Assembly: GCA_000149265.1 (NCBI GenBank) | Contig: CH003411.1 | Span: forward strand, 159,634 to 223,633 | Direction: 5' to 3' | DNA from: Ciona savignyi | Lineage: Eukaryota > Chordata > Ascidiacea > Phlebobranchia > Cionidae | Length of the DNA: 64,000 bases | In this document: one piece after another, positions 28,593 to 40,075 of the stretch | Numbering within the stretch: the first letter of the stretch is position 1 | Layout: each line of letters starts with the position of its first letter | The notes under the pieces: generated by a model | Database searches by the model: none | Told to the model about the DNA's origin: nothing | Seen by the model: the letters and a program-made list of their open reading frames with translations, nothing else | Position numbers and translations under genes: made by a program

Positions 28593-28702
28593 GGTTGGTA
28601 AATTAGACGCCTTTTAGTCGAAGGGTTGCTGGTACAAAACTGGTCGCTAGGTAGTCGGTTGTGTCTTTGCAGGCGGGGATGAACATGAATATCTTATCTT
28701 AC
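28593..28702 (+). repeat. SINE with internal deletion
   Basis: Head with CGAAGGGTTGCTGG and GTCGCTAGGTAGTCGGTTGT joined directly to the tail GCGGGGATGAACATGAATAT; about 180 bp of body is missing. Confidence 0.6.
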
Positions 28703-28891
28703 ATCCTCAATTGTTTTTTCGACTTGATTTTAGTAGCGTAAGTTTGTCGCCTTCTTTCTATATTGTCACTTGTTCTAAACATACCAAACTAACACACGAC
28801 AATTGATGACTAAATTCTCTATTGATGGATTAATGAATCCAACTACGGTTTCATATATAAAACAAACAAAGAAAAGCAAAATAAATCAATT

Positions 28892-31800
28892 TCAAGCCGA
28901 TGTTGTAACCGGCTTTTCGTCGCCATCTTGTGGAAAACTGTTGTGCGTCGACTCTCCGTTAGGTAGCGCAATATCATCTGTAGCGTTATAAATACCGTCC
29001 GGGCCTGATTCGATGACGTCAGGCTCCCCTTGTTTAACCTTACGTCTGTTTGATTTCCCTGAAAACAAACAAAAACATCTGGCATCAGCGTGTACACGAT
29101 CTTCATAACGATAATAAACAACGTAGGATTGAGTACCGCTAGATAAATAAGTATCTGATTATGATCCACAAACTAAAACATGTGCTCTGTATGCTTAGTA
29201 GTGCACAGCGGACTACCAGGTTTCAAACATGGACGGCCAATAATTCCACATGAACGGGAAAGCTCTGATATTGTATTTATGTAAAGTTAGGGGGTTAATT
29301 TCTTAGTTCTCATTTATTTGCACGCTATATCTAATATAGTGTGGTTTGTGGAATATAGGGAAGAGACCATAAAAAATATGCGTTCCCGTCCACCTATTAT
29401 GACACACCGTTTACAATCATTAAACACTGACAATTATTGAGTTAAATACTTGTTTAGATATATGTTAACTTATATCTTTTTAAATAATTTTTCACCCATA
29501 TTAATTATGTAGAATTACACCTGAAAATTTAAGAACGTTTCCTGAATAGTGGTCATTGAGAAGAAATAAATCTTGTGGTAGGAATCAAGTAGGCATGCCG
29601 GGTTCAATATGCTACAAACCGCATTATCGGATTGGCCACCGCAGTATTTACGCGGTACGGGTAATAACTTTTCTTCCGACAAAATGATTGAACTATATCG
29701 CACACAGGTTTTTGTTTTACACCGTGGTGATCTGCCAGGTTATTTGGCGTTGACCGAAACAATCAACCGAAAAGCGAGCTGGATTATTGCGTTGCCTTTC
29801 AGCCGAAGTTGCAGGTTCGAAACTTGTCGTTTGCTAGTCGGATGTGTCCTTGGGCAACAATGGGTTCTACTAAATTGATGGAACGGCCCAATCTTACCTA
29901 ACACCATACAATAGATCCGATAACCCAACGTTATTGGACAATTACCCGTGTGTTAACCTCCTTTCGTTTTTCTATTCAGGGGGATAAATATGAATATCGC
30001 GCATTTTTTAACTTAATTTAAAAGGTTCTTTCATGAAGTCATAAACCTAATATTACGACAGACCGTGTAAAACGTGATTGTTTACCTAAGATCGCAAATA
30101 AAACCACCAGCCAAAAAGATACCGTTTACGGCAATCTATTTATAACCACAAACCAGAACCACAACAATATATTCCTCAATATAGTTTGCTCTATAAATTT
30201 TAATAGTCCCATTATTAAAAATTTGTTATTCTCCTGAAACAAATCTGTAGCTATTGTCGATGGAATTCTGTTTGTTGGTAAGCAAGAACCTTTTTTGTGA
30301 GAGAAAAGCATTAAACCAAATAAACAGATAACTTTTTGCGAATTGAGACGTTTAGGAAAGTGACGTTATATTTTTAATAAAATCTATTCCAGTGTTCGAA
30401 TCAAGGGCCGTTAAACACAGACCTTGTAAAAAAACATTGATTCTGAGTTGGAGATGCCTCACAATAAAATCGAAAGTACACAGATAAGCGAGTGCTGGTA
30501 ATAATAGTGATATAAATATCGTTTACCAGTTTCTTTCATGTATCCGCTTGAGATGCTGATCACGGCTGCCATATATGCCAAGCCGAATAAGATCCAGAAA
30601 TAGACTGCGACGTTATACACGGTTGGGTAGGTTAGGTCGGCGTTGGCACCTGATGAGACAAACACCGTTTATAGCAACAACATTCCCAACTTCAGTTCGG
30701 TACGGACAGTGCTGCAATGTTAGCATTCATACTGGTACCATCATTTTCACTTATAATCATAGTAGGTTTTATACCTTTTCATGCATAAGATTAGAATTTT
30801 GATTTTTAGAACATTTTTACTTTTAAAAGTTAAAGTTATTTTTTACTCAAATTAAAAAGTAAGTCACTTAAGTGTAAATTCCTATATATGTTCACTTATA
30901 TTATAACCCCAGGTTTTATTCTAATCTCAATGTCTGGTTTCCAATCCATTAGCGACCTTGCAGCAGTCTTACAATATTCATCTTTTCTACAAATGCTTGA
31001 CATTTTTAAGTTGGCAATTCTATTCGCTTAGAGGCAAGAACACAGTGCCGAACATGATTGAGACATTAATTTAATTTTGTAGAACACATCAATCCACTGG
31101 GTTCAGGCAATGTCTGTTAAGTGCTCTAGGACACAACCGACTAGCTAGCGCTCAGTTTCAAACCAACAACCCTTCGGATGAAAGGCGACGCACTAACCCA
31201 CCTACTAATCGGTCAAACGAACGACATATTCACTCACCAACCACGAAATCCCCGAACCCGATCGTCGTCAAAGTTATGAACGAATAATAGAACGCTTCGT
31301 AATAATGCCATTTCTCGACAGCGACGAATATAAAGGCGGGTATGACGCAACACAGGAGCGATAGAGACGTCGTTGCAAGGAGAAACACGAGAAGCTTTCG
31401 AAGTAAAGAGCTCTTCGCCTGCGCGCATACATGGGTGGTAAGAAAGTGTCATAACCAAGCGTTCAAGTGTAATACTTACTTTATTTTAATCTTTATTGGC
31501 CCCAGTATTAAATAATGACAAAACAAGCATGGGCCCAGAAAAGAATATTTACTTTATTTGAAAAGTAATATTTACTTTATTTTAATCGTTATTGGCCCGA
31601 GTATTAAATAATGGAAAATCAAGCAAATTATGGCACATAAACAGTAAAATACGGCAAAACAAATAGTCGTTAAAACACGTTATTTAAGAAATACACAGCC
31701 CAGGTCACATCAACACGCATGCCCTTGACCGCCAGATGGCGTACAAGCTCACCTTCGTTGTTATCTTCTCGTCAAACTTCTTGAAAATCTTAGCGAACTT

Positions 31801-33542
31801 ATCTCCGAGGGCTGCGAACATGATACCAAAGAGGGGAATCCCCAAAGCCGCGTACAAAATACAGAAGACACGTCCACCATAAGTTTGAGGGGAGATGTTT
31901 CCATAACCTGAGTGGTGAACGTTCGTTTATCATGACATTGGTTAGGATAGTATAGGATATTTATGTTATATCGGTTAATGGGGAAGCTAATAGCGTTACC
32001 ACACGAGCAATCGTCAGATTACCTCGCGCCCATCGTCGGGTTACCAGAGCTTTTGCAGCGTGTTGTGTATGATTCACACGTTTCTTTAATTTGGTATAAC
32101 CCATTAATCCGCTGGGTACAGGTAATGTCCGTTAAGTACCTTGTCCAAAAGCACATTCGTCTAGCTAGTGACCAGTTTCGAAGCAGATACCCTTCGGCTA
32201 AAAGGCGTACTGACCATCCAGCTAATCGGTCTAGACCCGAGAGGCTGGTTACAAAAATATACAAAATACTATATGGTTATATGAACCGATCTTTCATTTG
32301 TTACATTTTCCTCTTTAAGATGAAATCCAACCAATTAATGGAATCGTTTTCTAATAATCCGGAAATTAAGAGAATACTAGATTTATTGGAATCTTTGGTC
32401 ACATATATAAAATGTAGTTGAAATTTAATAACGTCCTGTAATATAGTTGGCATTTTATACGAACATTGTAATGGTGACCGTAATTGTATCCTGAAGGTTC
32501 AATGCCACGGGTAGGTTCAATGCCATGTTTTACGGTTGCTAAGTTAATTAAATTTTCATGGGAATGTAATAGGTACTGTGCAGCGACCACACAGAACGTA
32601 TTGTTACGTCAACAAGATCTGTTTGTTTGTACAAACAGGTAAATATTTTAAATACTTTTATTGCGGTCACACAATAGTTAACCGCGCGTCAAAACACTTA
32701 ACTTTGTAAACAATAATGGTGATTACAAACAAAACTTGCCTATAGTAGTGACAACAGTGCCAGCAAAAAAGAAGGCTTTGTTGAAATTCCAGTTATGAGC
32801 ACAACTTGCATTTTGGTTCGAATCAAATTGAACTCCGTTTTGCGGTGCTTCTCGGATTAACTGTAACATGGTAAAAAATTAGAACCACATTGCTATATTA
32901 TGTTATAAATAAAACTGAATTTGATGAAAAGCAACGATAGTCGTTATGACACAAGTATTCTTTAGGTCACCTGAGTGTCCACTGTCGGGTTACCGGGCAA
33001 TTGCAGTATGCTTTGTATCCATAAGATCGAGGCAATGTCCGTTTGGTGTGTTGTTCAAATACGCAGTGACCGGTCATTAGGCTGACTTTGACAACGCAAA
33101 CTCACAGTGTGAATGCGCAATACATATTTCGTAAACCATAAGGACGAGATTATCAAAATACTACTATAGGTTAGCAATTCTATCCGCTTAAAGGCGAAAA
33201 CTTAATACCAAACAAAAGTCAGCTAAACAAACTATGACTTGAACGGTCGAGTGGCCGAATAGTTACGCAACTGATGATCATACCGGCTCTTATACAAAAA
33301 CTAGGATATCCCATGTTTGGGTTGATACTTGCTCTTATAAGTTGAATGAAATCATCCCCTGTTACTTGTTCCGATCCGGACAGATTAGAGTTCACTTTTC
33401 TGATCGTATCTTCAATTTCCTTGATTGTTCTCTGACATTCCTGTTCCTCCCTTGTATATTCCAATGCAACGAACACCCCCGAGCCCACAAGCAAATAAAT
33501 CCCGTACAACACAATCAGAAGTCCAATATACCTCCAACGCAT
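28892..33542 (-). CDS. two-pore-domain potassium channel, TREK/TRAAK-like (KCNK family), 6 exons
   Basis: Plasma-membrane background K+ channel, active as a dimer with four pore loops. Exons, high to low: 33366-33542 (3' end uncertain), 32740-32860, 31753-31907, 31238-31418, 30527-30649, 28892-29058; about 307 aa. Seen: TM1 (GLLIVLYGIYLLVGSGVFVA), extracellular cap with Cys, pore 1 TTIGYGN, TM2 (CILYAALGIPLFGIMFAALG), TM3 (KLLVFLLATTSLSLLCCVIP), pore 2 TTIGFGD, TM4 (VAVYFWILFGLAYMAAVI), and a short hydrophilic tail ending VTTSA. The order and the phrases GNISPQT, IPLFG and FWILFGLAY are those of KCNK2/4/10. Intron 2 starts GCAAGT, not GT, splitting the first filter Gly codon. Start: MRWRY aligns with the internal TREK start MKWK; extra 5' exons are possible. 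The tail is much shorter than in TREK-1. Confidence 0.93.
29768..29998 (+). repeat. composite SINE with internal deletion
   Basis: GTTGCCTTTCAGCCGAAGTT, GTCCTTGGGCAACAATGGGT (deletion point), ATCCGATAACCCAACG, TTCAGGGGGATAAATATGAA; in the last K2P intron. Confidence 0.7.
31040..31212 (-). repeat. SINE 5' half
   Basis: TTTTGTAGAACACATCAATC, GACACAACCGACTAGCTAGC, CAACCCTTCGGATGAAAGGC, CACTAACCCACCTACTAATC. Confidence 0.7.
31480..31690 (-). repeat. dispersed repeat, partly duplicated
   Basis: ATTGGCCC.AGTATTAAATAA occurs at about 31495 and 31590, followed by CAGTAAAATACGGCAAAAC and AGTCGTTAAAACACGTTATT, the reverse complement of the GTGTTTTAACGACTG family. Confidence 0.5.
31945..32242 (-). repeat. 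composite SINE, full length
   Basis: Runs from a degenerate tail near 31950 through ACCTCGCGCCCATCGTCGGG, TAACCCATTAATCCGCTGGG and GATACCCTTCGGCTAAAAGG to CATCCAGCTAATCGGTCTAG. Confidence 0.75.
32964..33082 (-). repeat. SINE middle fragment, degenerate
   Basis: AGGTCACCTGAGTGTCCACT, GTCGGGTTACCGGGCAATTG and GAGGCAATGTCCGTTTGGTG. Confidence 0.5.
33240..33336 (+). repeat. tRNA-like short repeat next to K2P exon 1
   Basis: ACGGTCGAGTGGCCGAATAG, TTACGCAACTG, CCGGCTCTTATACAAAAACT and TTTGGGTTGATACTTGCTC. Confidence 0.55.
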
Positions 33543-33549
33543 TATATAA

Positions 33550-36008
33550 CTTGAATGTTACAAGTTCCTGGGTAAAACATATAAAACCTTATTTTTCTGT
33601 CATGAACCAACAGAAATAACTTCAAGCCCGAAATAATAAAGTAAAAATACTATTTCCAAATCCAATTTAAGGTTAAACTTCCAATATCAGGTCAAATTTG
33701 TTCGGAAATTCGTTGTGTAGGCTACTTACTGTTCGCACATCCACTTTAACACCACTCGCACATCCACTTAGAATTTTAACAATTTGTCTAATTATTTTTT
33801 CATACTTTTGTCGTTCCTTATCTTTCTATTTAGTATTAACATAAAAAAAATAAGTTTTTTGGAACGTGTTGCTAATGTGTGATCTCACCACTTTTCCTCG
33901 GACACTCTTACATTCAATTTAAAGTTTACAGCTCTGACCGATCCCACATACACAAGAGATGACCAGGCAAAACGAATACCAACCATGAATGCGGAAGGCA
34001 CAACGCAACCCATCCCACATATTTGTTCATGGCACGGTTCATTTAAAACGAAACTACGATCTTTCCCAAAAAAACGAATTTATCAATTTCGTTGACAACA
34101 CTCCTGATTTCACATATTTGCTTTTTTAATCTAACCTGGTTTTTTCCGATACATTTGGTTTGTTTGAACAGTGACCATTGACCCGTATTATCACCTTTCT
34201 TACTCGCTTCAAAGAAACAAAGTGATATGAGATATGTCCATCATAACCGAACGGACAATCAAGTTGTCAGTTAATAATTAATTATACTTTAGGAGAAAAA
34301 TAAATTGCATACTGCAAATAAAACACCCCTTATTTCGAACAATATACCAAAATCAATTGAATTAAATACCTGTGATTTTACTGCTAATTAACCATATGAA
34401 GATGCTACGCACTGATTGACGCTGTAAAGATAGTTATGAAACAATCGTATATGAAAGTTATTTCAAATACTTTAGCTTATCGGGGTAATTTCTCAAATAA
34501 CTATGCGGTTGGTCAAATAACTTGTGCAATCGTCGCCTTTTTCGAGACTGCAACTTACCTTTGTTGTCATAACAGTATAGAAACATGCTTCTAATTGTGT
34601 ATCTCCGCGCTAACTGTGAATAAGTGGAATAAAAAGTCATGAACAGATACTCTACATAATAAAACACTTTTAAACTTTAGCCGAATTAAAAACATTTTTT
34701 AAAACGCTGCAACGTGGCTTAAAAGTACTCGTCTGTGGTTTCGATGGTATTGTTTTCTTGAATATCCAACACCTCATATCCAAACAACTTTATTTGACTG
34801 TTAAATTCCACACTCTTTTTTATTAAGTTTTTACCCTATGCAGTTTAATTGGATATATGTCCATATGTTTCGCAATATAGTACCACACTACAAAACAATA
34901 CACGCTCATCTAGGCTGTGAATACTACCAGGTCCAACTGTATTCATTGGAACCAACTCACCTTTTTGAAACCGTACACCGTGACTCGCTTACTGTTGGGG
35001 AAACTCATTCATGAGAATTCGACGCGACGTGTTTTATTCGACGCGAGAGGTTGTTTAATTTCACAATCTACATGATATTTGTAGCCACAGATGACAGTAT
35101 TATTTAATTTTAGCCAATTTTCTTAAAGTGAAACAGAACTCCATGGAAAGCAATATTTATTCGGTATTAATATATATTTAAAAATATGCTATATGTTAGA
35201 AAATTATATCAATAATAAGTTATGCAACTTATTACCATTACAAAGTTATATACGCCCTTCTAATGTGAACCCACATACAAATCAGTTTGGCAAGAGGTTC
35301 ATCAACTGTTATGGGAACGGCTGATCAAGTCATCATTATTCCACGTAAACTCGTTGATAGCTTTTTTAAAAGTGCGTCATACATGTATACAGGAAATCAC
35401 GCATTCCAAATACGTCATCTGCTAAATGCCTTGTTTTTAAAGCAACTGAGCCATATAATAGACCAACATAAAATGAACTATAATACCTCGATTGTGCGTT
35501 ATTGTCGGTTGTAATTTAATTTAATTTTTTGATGTTTTGACTATTTCACCCTTTGTTCCTTTTTAAGACGACTATTCTTTGTTGAATAAGCGTCAGTTTA
35601 ATATTAATTTCATTTTTCTTTTTTTACCGTGTTAAGATTCGAACCCCTTTTGTCACTAGGAACGTTTTTTATATAAATCGGAATATGAATCGGTCGCTTT
35701 AACCATACGGCTAGACGACCGTTGTTTTTTTCTAGAAAATTTTAATCGTGTCGCTTCTCTGGAATACCTCTTTAACACATCTTTGCGGTAACCCGGTTTG
35801 GCATAAAATATGTTTTAGAGAGCGTTTGGGATGCCGGAAACTATCAATCAAACATATTGTTCCGCATTGCAGTGTTTAATAAAAAAAAATACGTCATAAA
35901 ACAAAACAATATTGGCGTTAATTGATAACCACATAGAAATGAATCAGTGTCACTGTAAATATACTCTAAAAATAGAAAAGGCAGTCAAAAAATGTTTAAA
36001 AAAAGTAC
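33550..36008. other. intergenic with possible 5' exons
   Basis: On the minus strand 34961-35008 reads MSFPNSKRVTVYGFKK before a GTGAGT donor. 34559-34613, between TTCACAG and GTAAGT, reads LARRYTIRSMFLYCYDNK in matching phase. A 37-nt piece (33730-33766) could join these in frame to K2P exon 1. The encoded sequence is not recognised. A tRNA-like repeat lies at 35625-35725; nothing else was identified. Confidence 0.3.
35625..35727 (-). repeat. tRNA-like short repeat
   Basis: TACCGTGTTAAGATTCGAAC and GGTCGCTTTAACCATACGGC, TAGACGACCG. Confidence 0.6.
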
Positions 36009-36080
36009 AGGTTCCGCCGAGATTTGAACTCGGATTGCTGGATTCAAAGTCCAGAGTGATAACCGTTACACCACGGAACC
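36009..36080 (-). tRNA. tRNA-Gln (anticodon TTG)
   Basis: 72-nt cloverleaf on the minus strand. Acceptor stem GGTTCCG pairs with CGGAACC, discriminator T. D-arm TGGTGTAACGGTTATCA with box A. Anticodon stem-loop CTGGACTTTGAATCCAG with TTG in the loop, T-arm GAGTTCAAATCTC with box B. No intron. A run of seven T (reverse strand, about 36002) follows as pol III terminator. Essentially identical to the copy at 63395. Confidence 0.97.
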
Positions 36081-36349
36081 CTCTTTTACTGTAAACACCA
36101 AAACGTGGTAAAACATAGTTGAAAGACCCTTAACAACCCGCCCTTATGACAAACACTTATGTCACGTCACAATAGTTTCCGATGAGGCTAATTATTTCCT
36201 GTTGATAAACAGGAATATAAAACAAACAAAAAGCTTTGGAAAGACTAAAACAAGCAAAATGTTTTGCATTTAAGAGTTGTTTTGATTGAGCAATTACATA
36301 ACACAAAGTTGTTAGTATTTCGTCCCGATAAAACCACAAGGATCCAATA

Positions 36350-36648
36350 TAGTCCGACCTATTAGTCTGGTAGTTTAGTGCGACCCCCTTCAGCCGAAGG
36401 GTTGCAGGTTCAAAACTGGTCGCTAGCTATAGTTGGTTGTGTCCTTGGGCAAGCACTTTACGGACATTGCCTGAACCCAGCGGATTAAAGGGTTCTACCA
36501 AATTTAAGGAACGTGTGAATCATACACAACACACTGCAATAGCTCCGGTAACCCGACGGTGGGCGCGAGGTGATTTGACGATTGCCTGTGTGTTAACCTC
36601 CTTGGTTTCCCAATTAGGGGGATAAACATGAAAATTCTATCCTTCATC
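36350..36648 (+). repeat. composite SINE, full-length reference copy
   Basis: Well-preserved copy: GTCCGACCTATTAGTCTGGT, CGAAGGGTTGCAGGTTCAAA (B-box-like), GTCCTTGGGCAAGCACTTTA, CACACTGCAATAGCTCCGGT, AACCCGACGGTGGGCGCGAG and GGGGGATAAACATGAAAATT. The tRNA-like head followed by an unrelated body fits a tRNA-derived SINE. Confidence 0.85.
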
Positions 36649-36689
36649 CTTCTCATGTTTTATAATAATTATTTTAAGAAAATTGGTCC

Positions 36690-36930
36690 AAATATCAAGC
36701 GTGTCCACCGTCCGCTATATCTTGAAAATGTTATTGGGATCTTCCTACTCGCCCAACCTTGTATCATTTGCACCTGAGATGTTTAGGTGGAATTACAAGA
36801 AAATAAAGATTGGATGTGAAATTCAACAAAATATATCGGTATTTTTAATCAATTGTTGGGTCCTACAATTCCCACTGATTTTCCGACAACGATAAGTGTT
36901 ACACTAGCGCCACCTTACGAGGAATAAGCA
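36690..36930. repeat. block X, duplicated near 63.04 kb
   Basis: GCGTGTCCACCGTCCGC, ATCATTTGCACC.GAGATGTT and TGTGAAATTCAACA.AAT are shared with 63040-63240. The TTACACTAGCGCC that follows matches 63880 instead. Confidence 0.65.
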
Positions 36931-36967
36931 ACGAAATAAATGACCACATGGCGCGCATGTAACCAGT

Positions 36968-37208
36968 GATGGTGTACGGTAGTGTGGCCGAATGGTTAAC
37001 GCGACCGATACATATATCGACTATTATACAAAAAAACGGTCCTGGTGACGAGCCCATCATGGGTTCGAAACTTGGCTCGGTAAAAAAAAACAATGATCGT
37101 GTACGTTTGTGTGGCCTAATGGTTAACGCGACCGATATATATACCAACTATACCAAAAAAAAACGGTGTAAGGGACGAGTCTATCATGTATTTGAAATTT
37201 AACCAGAA
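36968..37208 (+). repeat. two tandem tRNA-like short repeats
   Basis: Copy 1 36968-37085: TGTACGGTAGTGTGGCCGAA, TGGTTAACGCGACCGATACA, CCCATCATGGGTTCGAAACT, TGGCTCGGTAAAAAAAAAC. Copy 2 37094-37208: GTGTGGCCTAATGGTTAACG, decayed B-box end. The second starts where the first ends. Confidence 0.75.
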
Positions 37209-37461
37209 AAAAAACAAAAAAAATTACCAGCAATTATTACATATTCCGAATATATATAACACGGTCTCAAGAACACCCCATATGGGCTTTAAACTTTAGA
37301 AAGTGTACTATAAGAAATACTCGCAGATATTCTGGAAAGTTTGTTACTTGACTTTCGATCCAGAAATTTATGCACCACGTGTTTTAAATCAATTAAAATT
37401 TATCTCAAAGAGTTTTAAATTCCTCAACTTAAACTTAAATTGGTTAAGAATTTAAATGATA

Positions 37462-37645
37462 GGATAGGATATTTATGCCTATACTCTTAAATGGGGAAAC
37501 CAAAGGGTTTAGGTCACGGGTAATCGTCAGTTCACCTCGCGCCCACAGTCGGGTTACCGGAGCTATTGCAGTGTGTTGTAGATGATTTACAGGTTTCTTC
37601 AATTTGGTAGAACCCATCATTCCGCTGTGCTCAGGCAAACACCAG
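37462..37645 (-). repeat. SINE 3' half
   Basis: GATAGGATATTTATGCCTAT, CACCTCGCGCCCACAGTCGG, AATTTGGTAGAACCCATCAT. Confidence 0.7.
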
Positions 37646-37819
37646 TTTTAGAGACATCGGGCCACAATGACCACTGTCGTCTGTTCTGCAAGATTCCGTA
37701 TAAATGTTTTAAATTTAACGATCGATTGACTTTAGCGGTGTTGCATATTGCTCCAGCATAAATGCATTTGTAGAAGAATATATATTCTTAACCAGCAATT
37801 AGTTAGTCTCGTGTGTCAG

Positions 37820-38262
37820 CAGGGCCGGTTTTAGGCCGATTTGACCGATTAGATCAAATTGGGCCCCGCACCTTGAAGGGGCCCCGCGCTCGCGGGGGTC
37901 TTTCTGTATTACGAGGTTTAAAATACTACTGAAACGTAAAATAAATAGTGAAATAATATTCTTTCTCATAATATCAATTTGTTATGCATCGTAACTAAGT
38001 CAAATTTATATTTCTGTGTCTGCCTGTTACGTCATAATGAATATGGTTGCTAAACAATATACATATGTTTGGAAGTAAAACAATATATCGTAAATAAGCA
38101 TCCACATTACCTTTAATTTGTTTTATAGCAAGTATTAAATGTCTATTTTTGTAGTTTGTATGTATTTTATGATATATAAACACCCATAAATTTTGCCAAT
38201 GACAGTAGGGGCTCCGCCATCACATTTCTAATTGGGCCCCGCGGTTCCTAGCACCGGGCCTG
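37820..38262. mobile_element. 443-bp MITE, copy 1, flanks TGTGTCAG / GTGCTGAC
   Basis: Ends CAGGGCCGGTTTTAGG and CCTAGCACCGGGCCTG are imperfect inverted repeats, hAT-like, with 8-bp flanks expected. The left flank is TGTGTCAG (37812-37819) and the right is GTGCTGAC (38263-38270): they do not match each other but match the other copy's flanks crosswise. Near-identical to 51844-52286. Confidence 0.9.
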
Positions 38263-38550
38263 GTGCTGACATTAAAAGTACGCTTCGAAGCGACTAAGTT
38301 TTGACGAATGGGGTGATTGTATAGTCCTTTTTGGGTACGACGGCTGCGAGGAGGCAGTAATTTATTTAGTAAATGATAAATAGTCAAAAGAAGTTACGGA
38401 CGTGCAATTGTTAAGGTATTATTTTGTTATGGTTTTTCTTTTTTATAATGTCTTGTATTAATTTATGTATTTTTTAGTTACCGCTAAAACACCAAATAAA
38501 AGAATTGGAAATAGCGCGTCAACTTCATTGCGTGGCACCGTAACATTGAT

Positions 38551-39020
38551 TTAACTTTAGTTAGCTTCGTTTATATTGTACAATGGCTTATACAGTTATT
38601 TTACGTTTTGTAGGTGTGTAAATCTTTCGTACCGACATTGCAAGATTATTATGGGTCCCATTTAAAAAAATCATCAGATTTGGTGGAGAGTAAGTGCATT
38701 AGCCACTAATTTAACACTTAAGAAGAAATAAAAAACCTGGTGAAATACCCTAAACAATGAGATTTTATACAAAAATTATGACTGTGACAGGCATTGGAGC
38801 TGCATTAATATCATTATCGGCTTTCTAGCGATAATATTAAAGTAAAGTTGTATTTCGTAGCTAAAACACTCTCTTCTCTTAGGCCATACACATAGTTTAA
38901 TGTTTTTTAATACAATACGTTACGTAAAACCCCCGGTAAGCAACACTGGTGTATTTACGGAATTGACATTGTTTAAACGGTAAAAGAACTTCACTGCTTT
39001 ATCGGTTCTACCATGTTTTT
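38551..39020. repeat. 470-bp block duplicated at 43983-44631
   Basis: CTTATACAGTTATTTTACG, ATTATTATGGGTCCCATTT, GACAGGCATTGGAGCTGCAT and TTAGGCCATACACATAGTTT occur in the same order in both. The second copy carries about 205 extra bp at 44097-44303. Confidence 0.9.
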
Positions 39021-39026
39021 CAAGCA

Positions 39027-39256
39027 ACCATCACCCTAAGCAGCAACCACAACCCAAGCAACCACCACCCAAGCAACCATCACCCAAGCAACCACCACCC
39101 CAAGCAACCACCACCCAAGCAACCATCACCCAACCAACCATCACCCCAACCAACCACCACTCGTGCAACCACCACTCGTGCAACCACCACCAAAGCAACC
39201 ACCACCCTTGCAACCACCACCGGGGCATCACCAACCCAAGCAACCACCACCGTGCA
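39027..39256. repeat. CAACCACCACC minisatellite, left part
   Basis: Degenerate 15-17-bp units CAAGCAACCACCACCC, running into the assembly gap. Confidence 0.95.
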
Positions 39257-39356
39257 NNNNNNNNNNNNNNNNNNNNNNNNNNNNNNNNNNNNNNNNNNNN
39301 NNNNNNNNNNNNNNNNNNNNNNNNNNNNNNNNNNNNNNNNNNNNNNNNNNNNNNNN
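39257..39356. other. assembly gap, 100 N
   Basis: Exactly 100 undetermined bases, the usual placeholder for a gap of unknown size, inside the minisatellite. Confidence 0.99.
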
Positions 39357-39440
39357 CCTTTATCATCACAGATAGTCCAATCCAAGCCACAAAGGGGATT
39401 TCCAGGTAATATGTCCCAGATACTAGAAAACTAAATTATA

Positions 39441-39518
39441 ATCCGACTGCATAGTCCAGTGGTTAAGGACGGTAATCTGAACCAGTTAAGTTCTGGGTTC
39501 GATTTGTAATTTATTTTA
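39441..39518 (+). repeat. tRNA-Glu-like fragment
   Basis: CATAGTCCAGTGGTTAAGGA resembles a D-arm and box A, and TTCTGGGTTCGATTTG a T-arm and box B, but stems do not close. Probably a tRNA-derived SINE head or tRNA relic. Confidence 0.5.
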
Positions 39519-39844
39519 GTCTTGATAGTTTGATTCTAAAATAATAAAGATACCCCAATCATCAATCAACTTGTCAAAATACAACTATGTAGAATTTCTT
39601 GGTTTGAACGACTGACCCATTCTTGCACACCGAAAATACATATATGAGTATCATTGGCATATTAATACTCACCCTGTGTTAATTATATCATGCTAATTAA
39701 TTTTTGTTCTAACAGTATTGTTTTCGCCTAGGATTGGCAGCTGTGTCCGCTATATTTATAAAATTATATCCATTTCGTTGAAATAACGGGTTTGAACGAG
39801 TGGGCGGTGTGCCATGGTGTTCGGGTGCGTGATTTGGTGTGGTT

Positions 39845-40045
39845 TGGCGGGGGGGGAGGTGATGGGGGGGGAATGGGGATCAAGGGAGGGGTGGGCCGGG
39901 GTGCGAGGGAGAGCGGAGTGATTATGGTGGGGGGGGGGGAGAGTGGGGTTTGGCAGGAGGATGGGGGGGTGTAGGAGAGGGGGGGGTGGGGGGGGGGAAT
40001 GGGGGGGAGGAGGGGGGAGGGGGGGGGGGGGTGGGGGGGTAAAGC
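39845..40045 (+). repeat. G-rich tract
   Basis: About 200 bp dominated by runs of 4-11 G on the + strand, able in principle to form G-quadruplexes. It borders the C-rich minisatellite. Confidence 0.9.
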
Positions 40046-40075
40046 CAAGCGTCCGAGGAGGGTGACAAAGTTAGG

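Larger units (their letters stand above)
26770..28891. other. intergenic, CYP2-like 5' end to K2P 3' end
   Basis: Holds SINEs at 27572-27835 and 28593-28700 and SINE-like scraps near 27.9 kb. No coding sequence was recognised; the promoter of the CYP2-like gene must lie just above 26769, but no clear TATA box or other element was identified. Confidence 0.4.

Noticed and set aside
36968-37208. functional tRNA genes in the tRNA-like repeats
   Set aside because: Box A and B are present, but acceptor and anticodon stems do not close and the copies are dispersed.
37995-38183. identical 62-aa frames in both 443-bp MITEs (also 52019-52207)
   Set aside because: Identity comes from the young MITE pair; too short for a transposase and without a recognisable domain.
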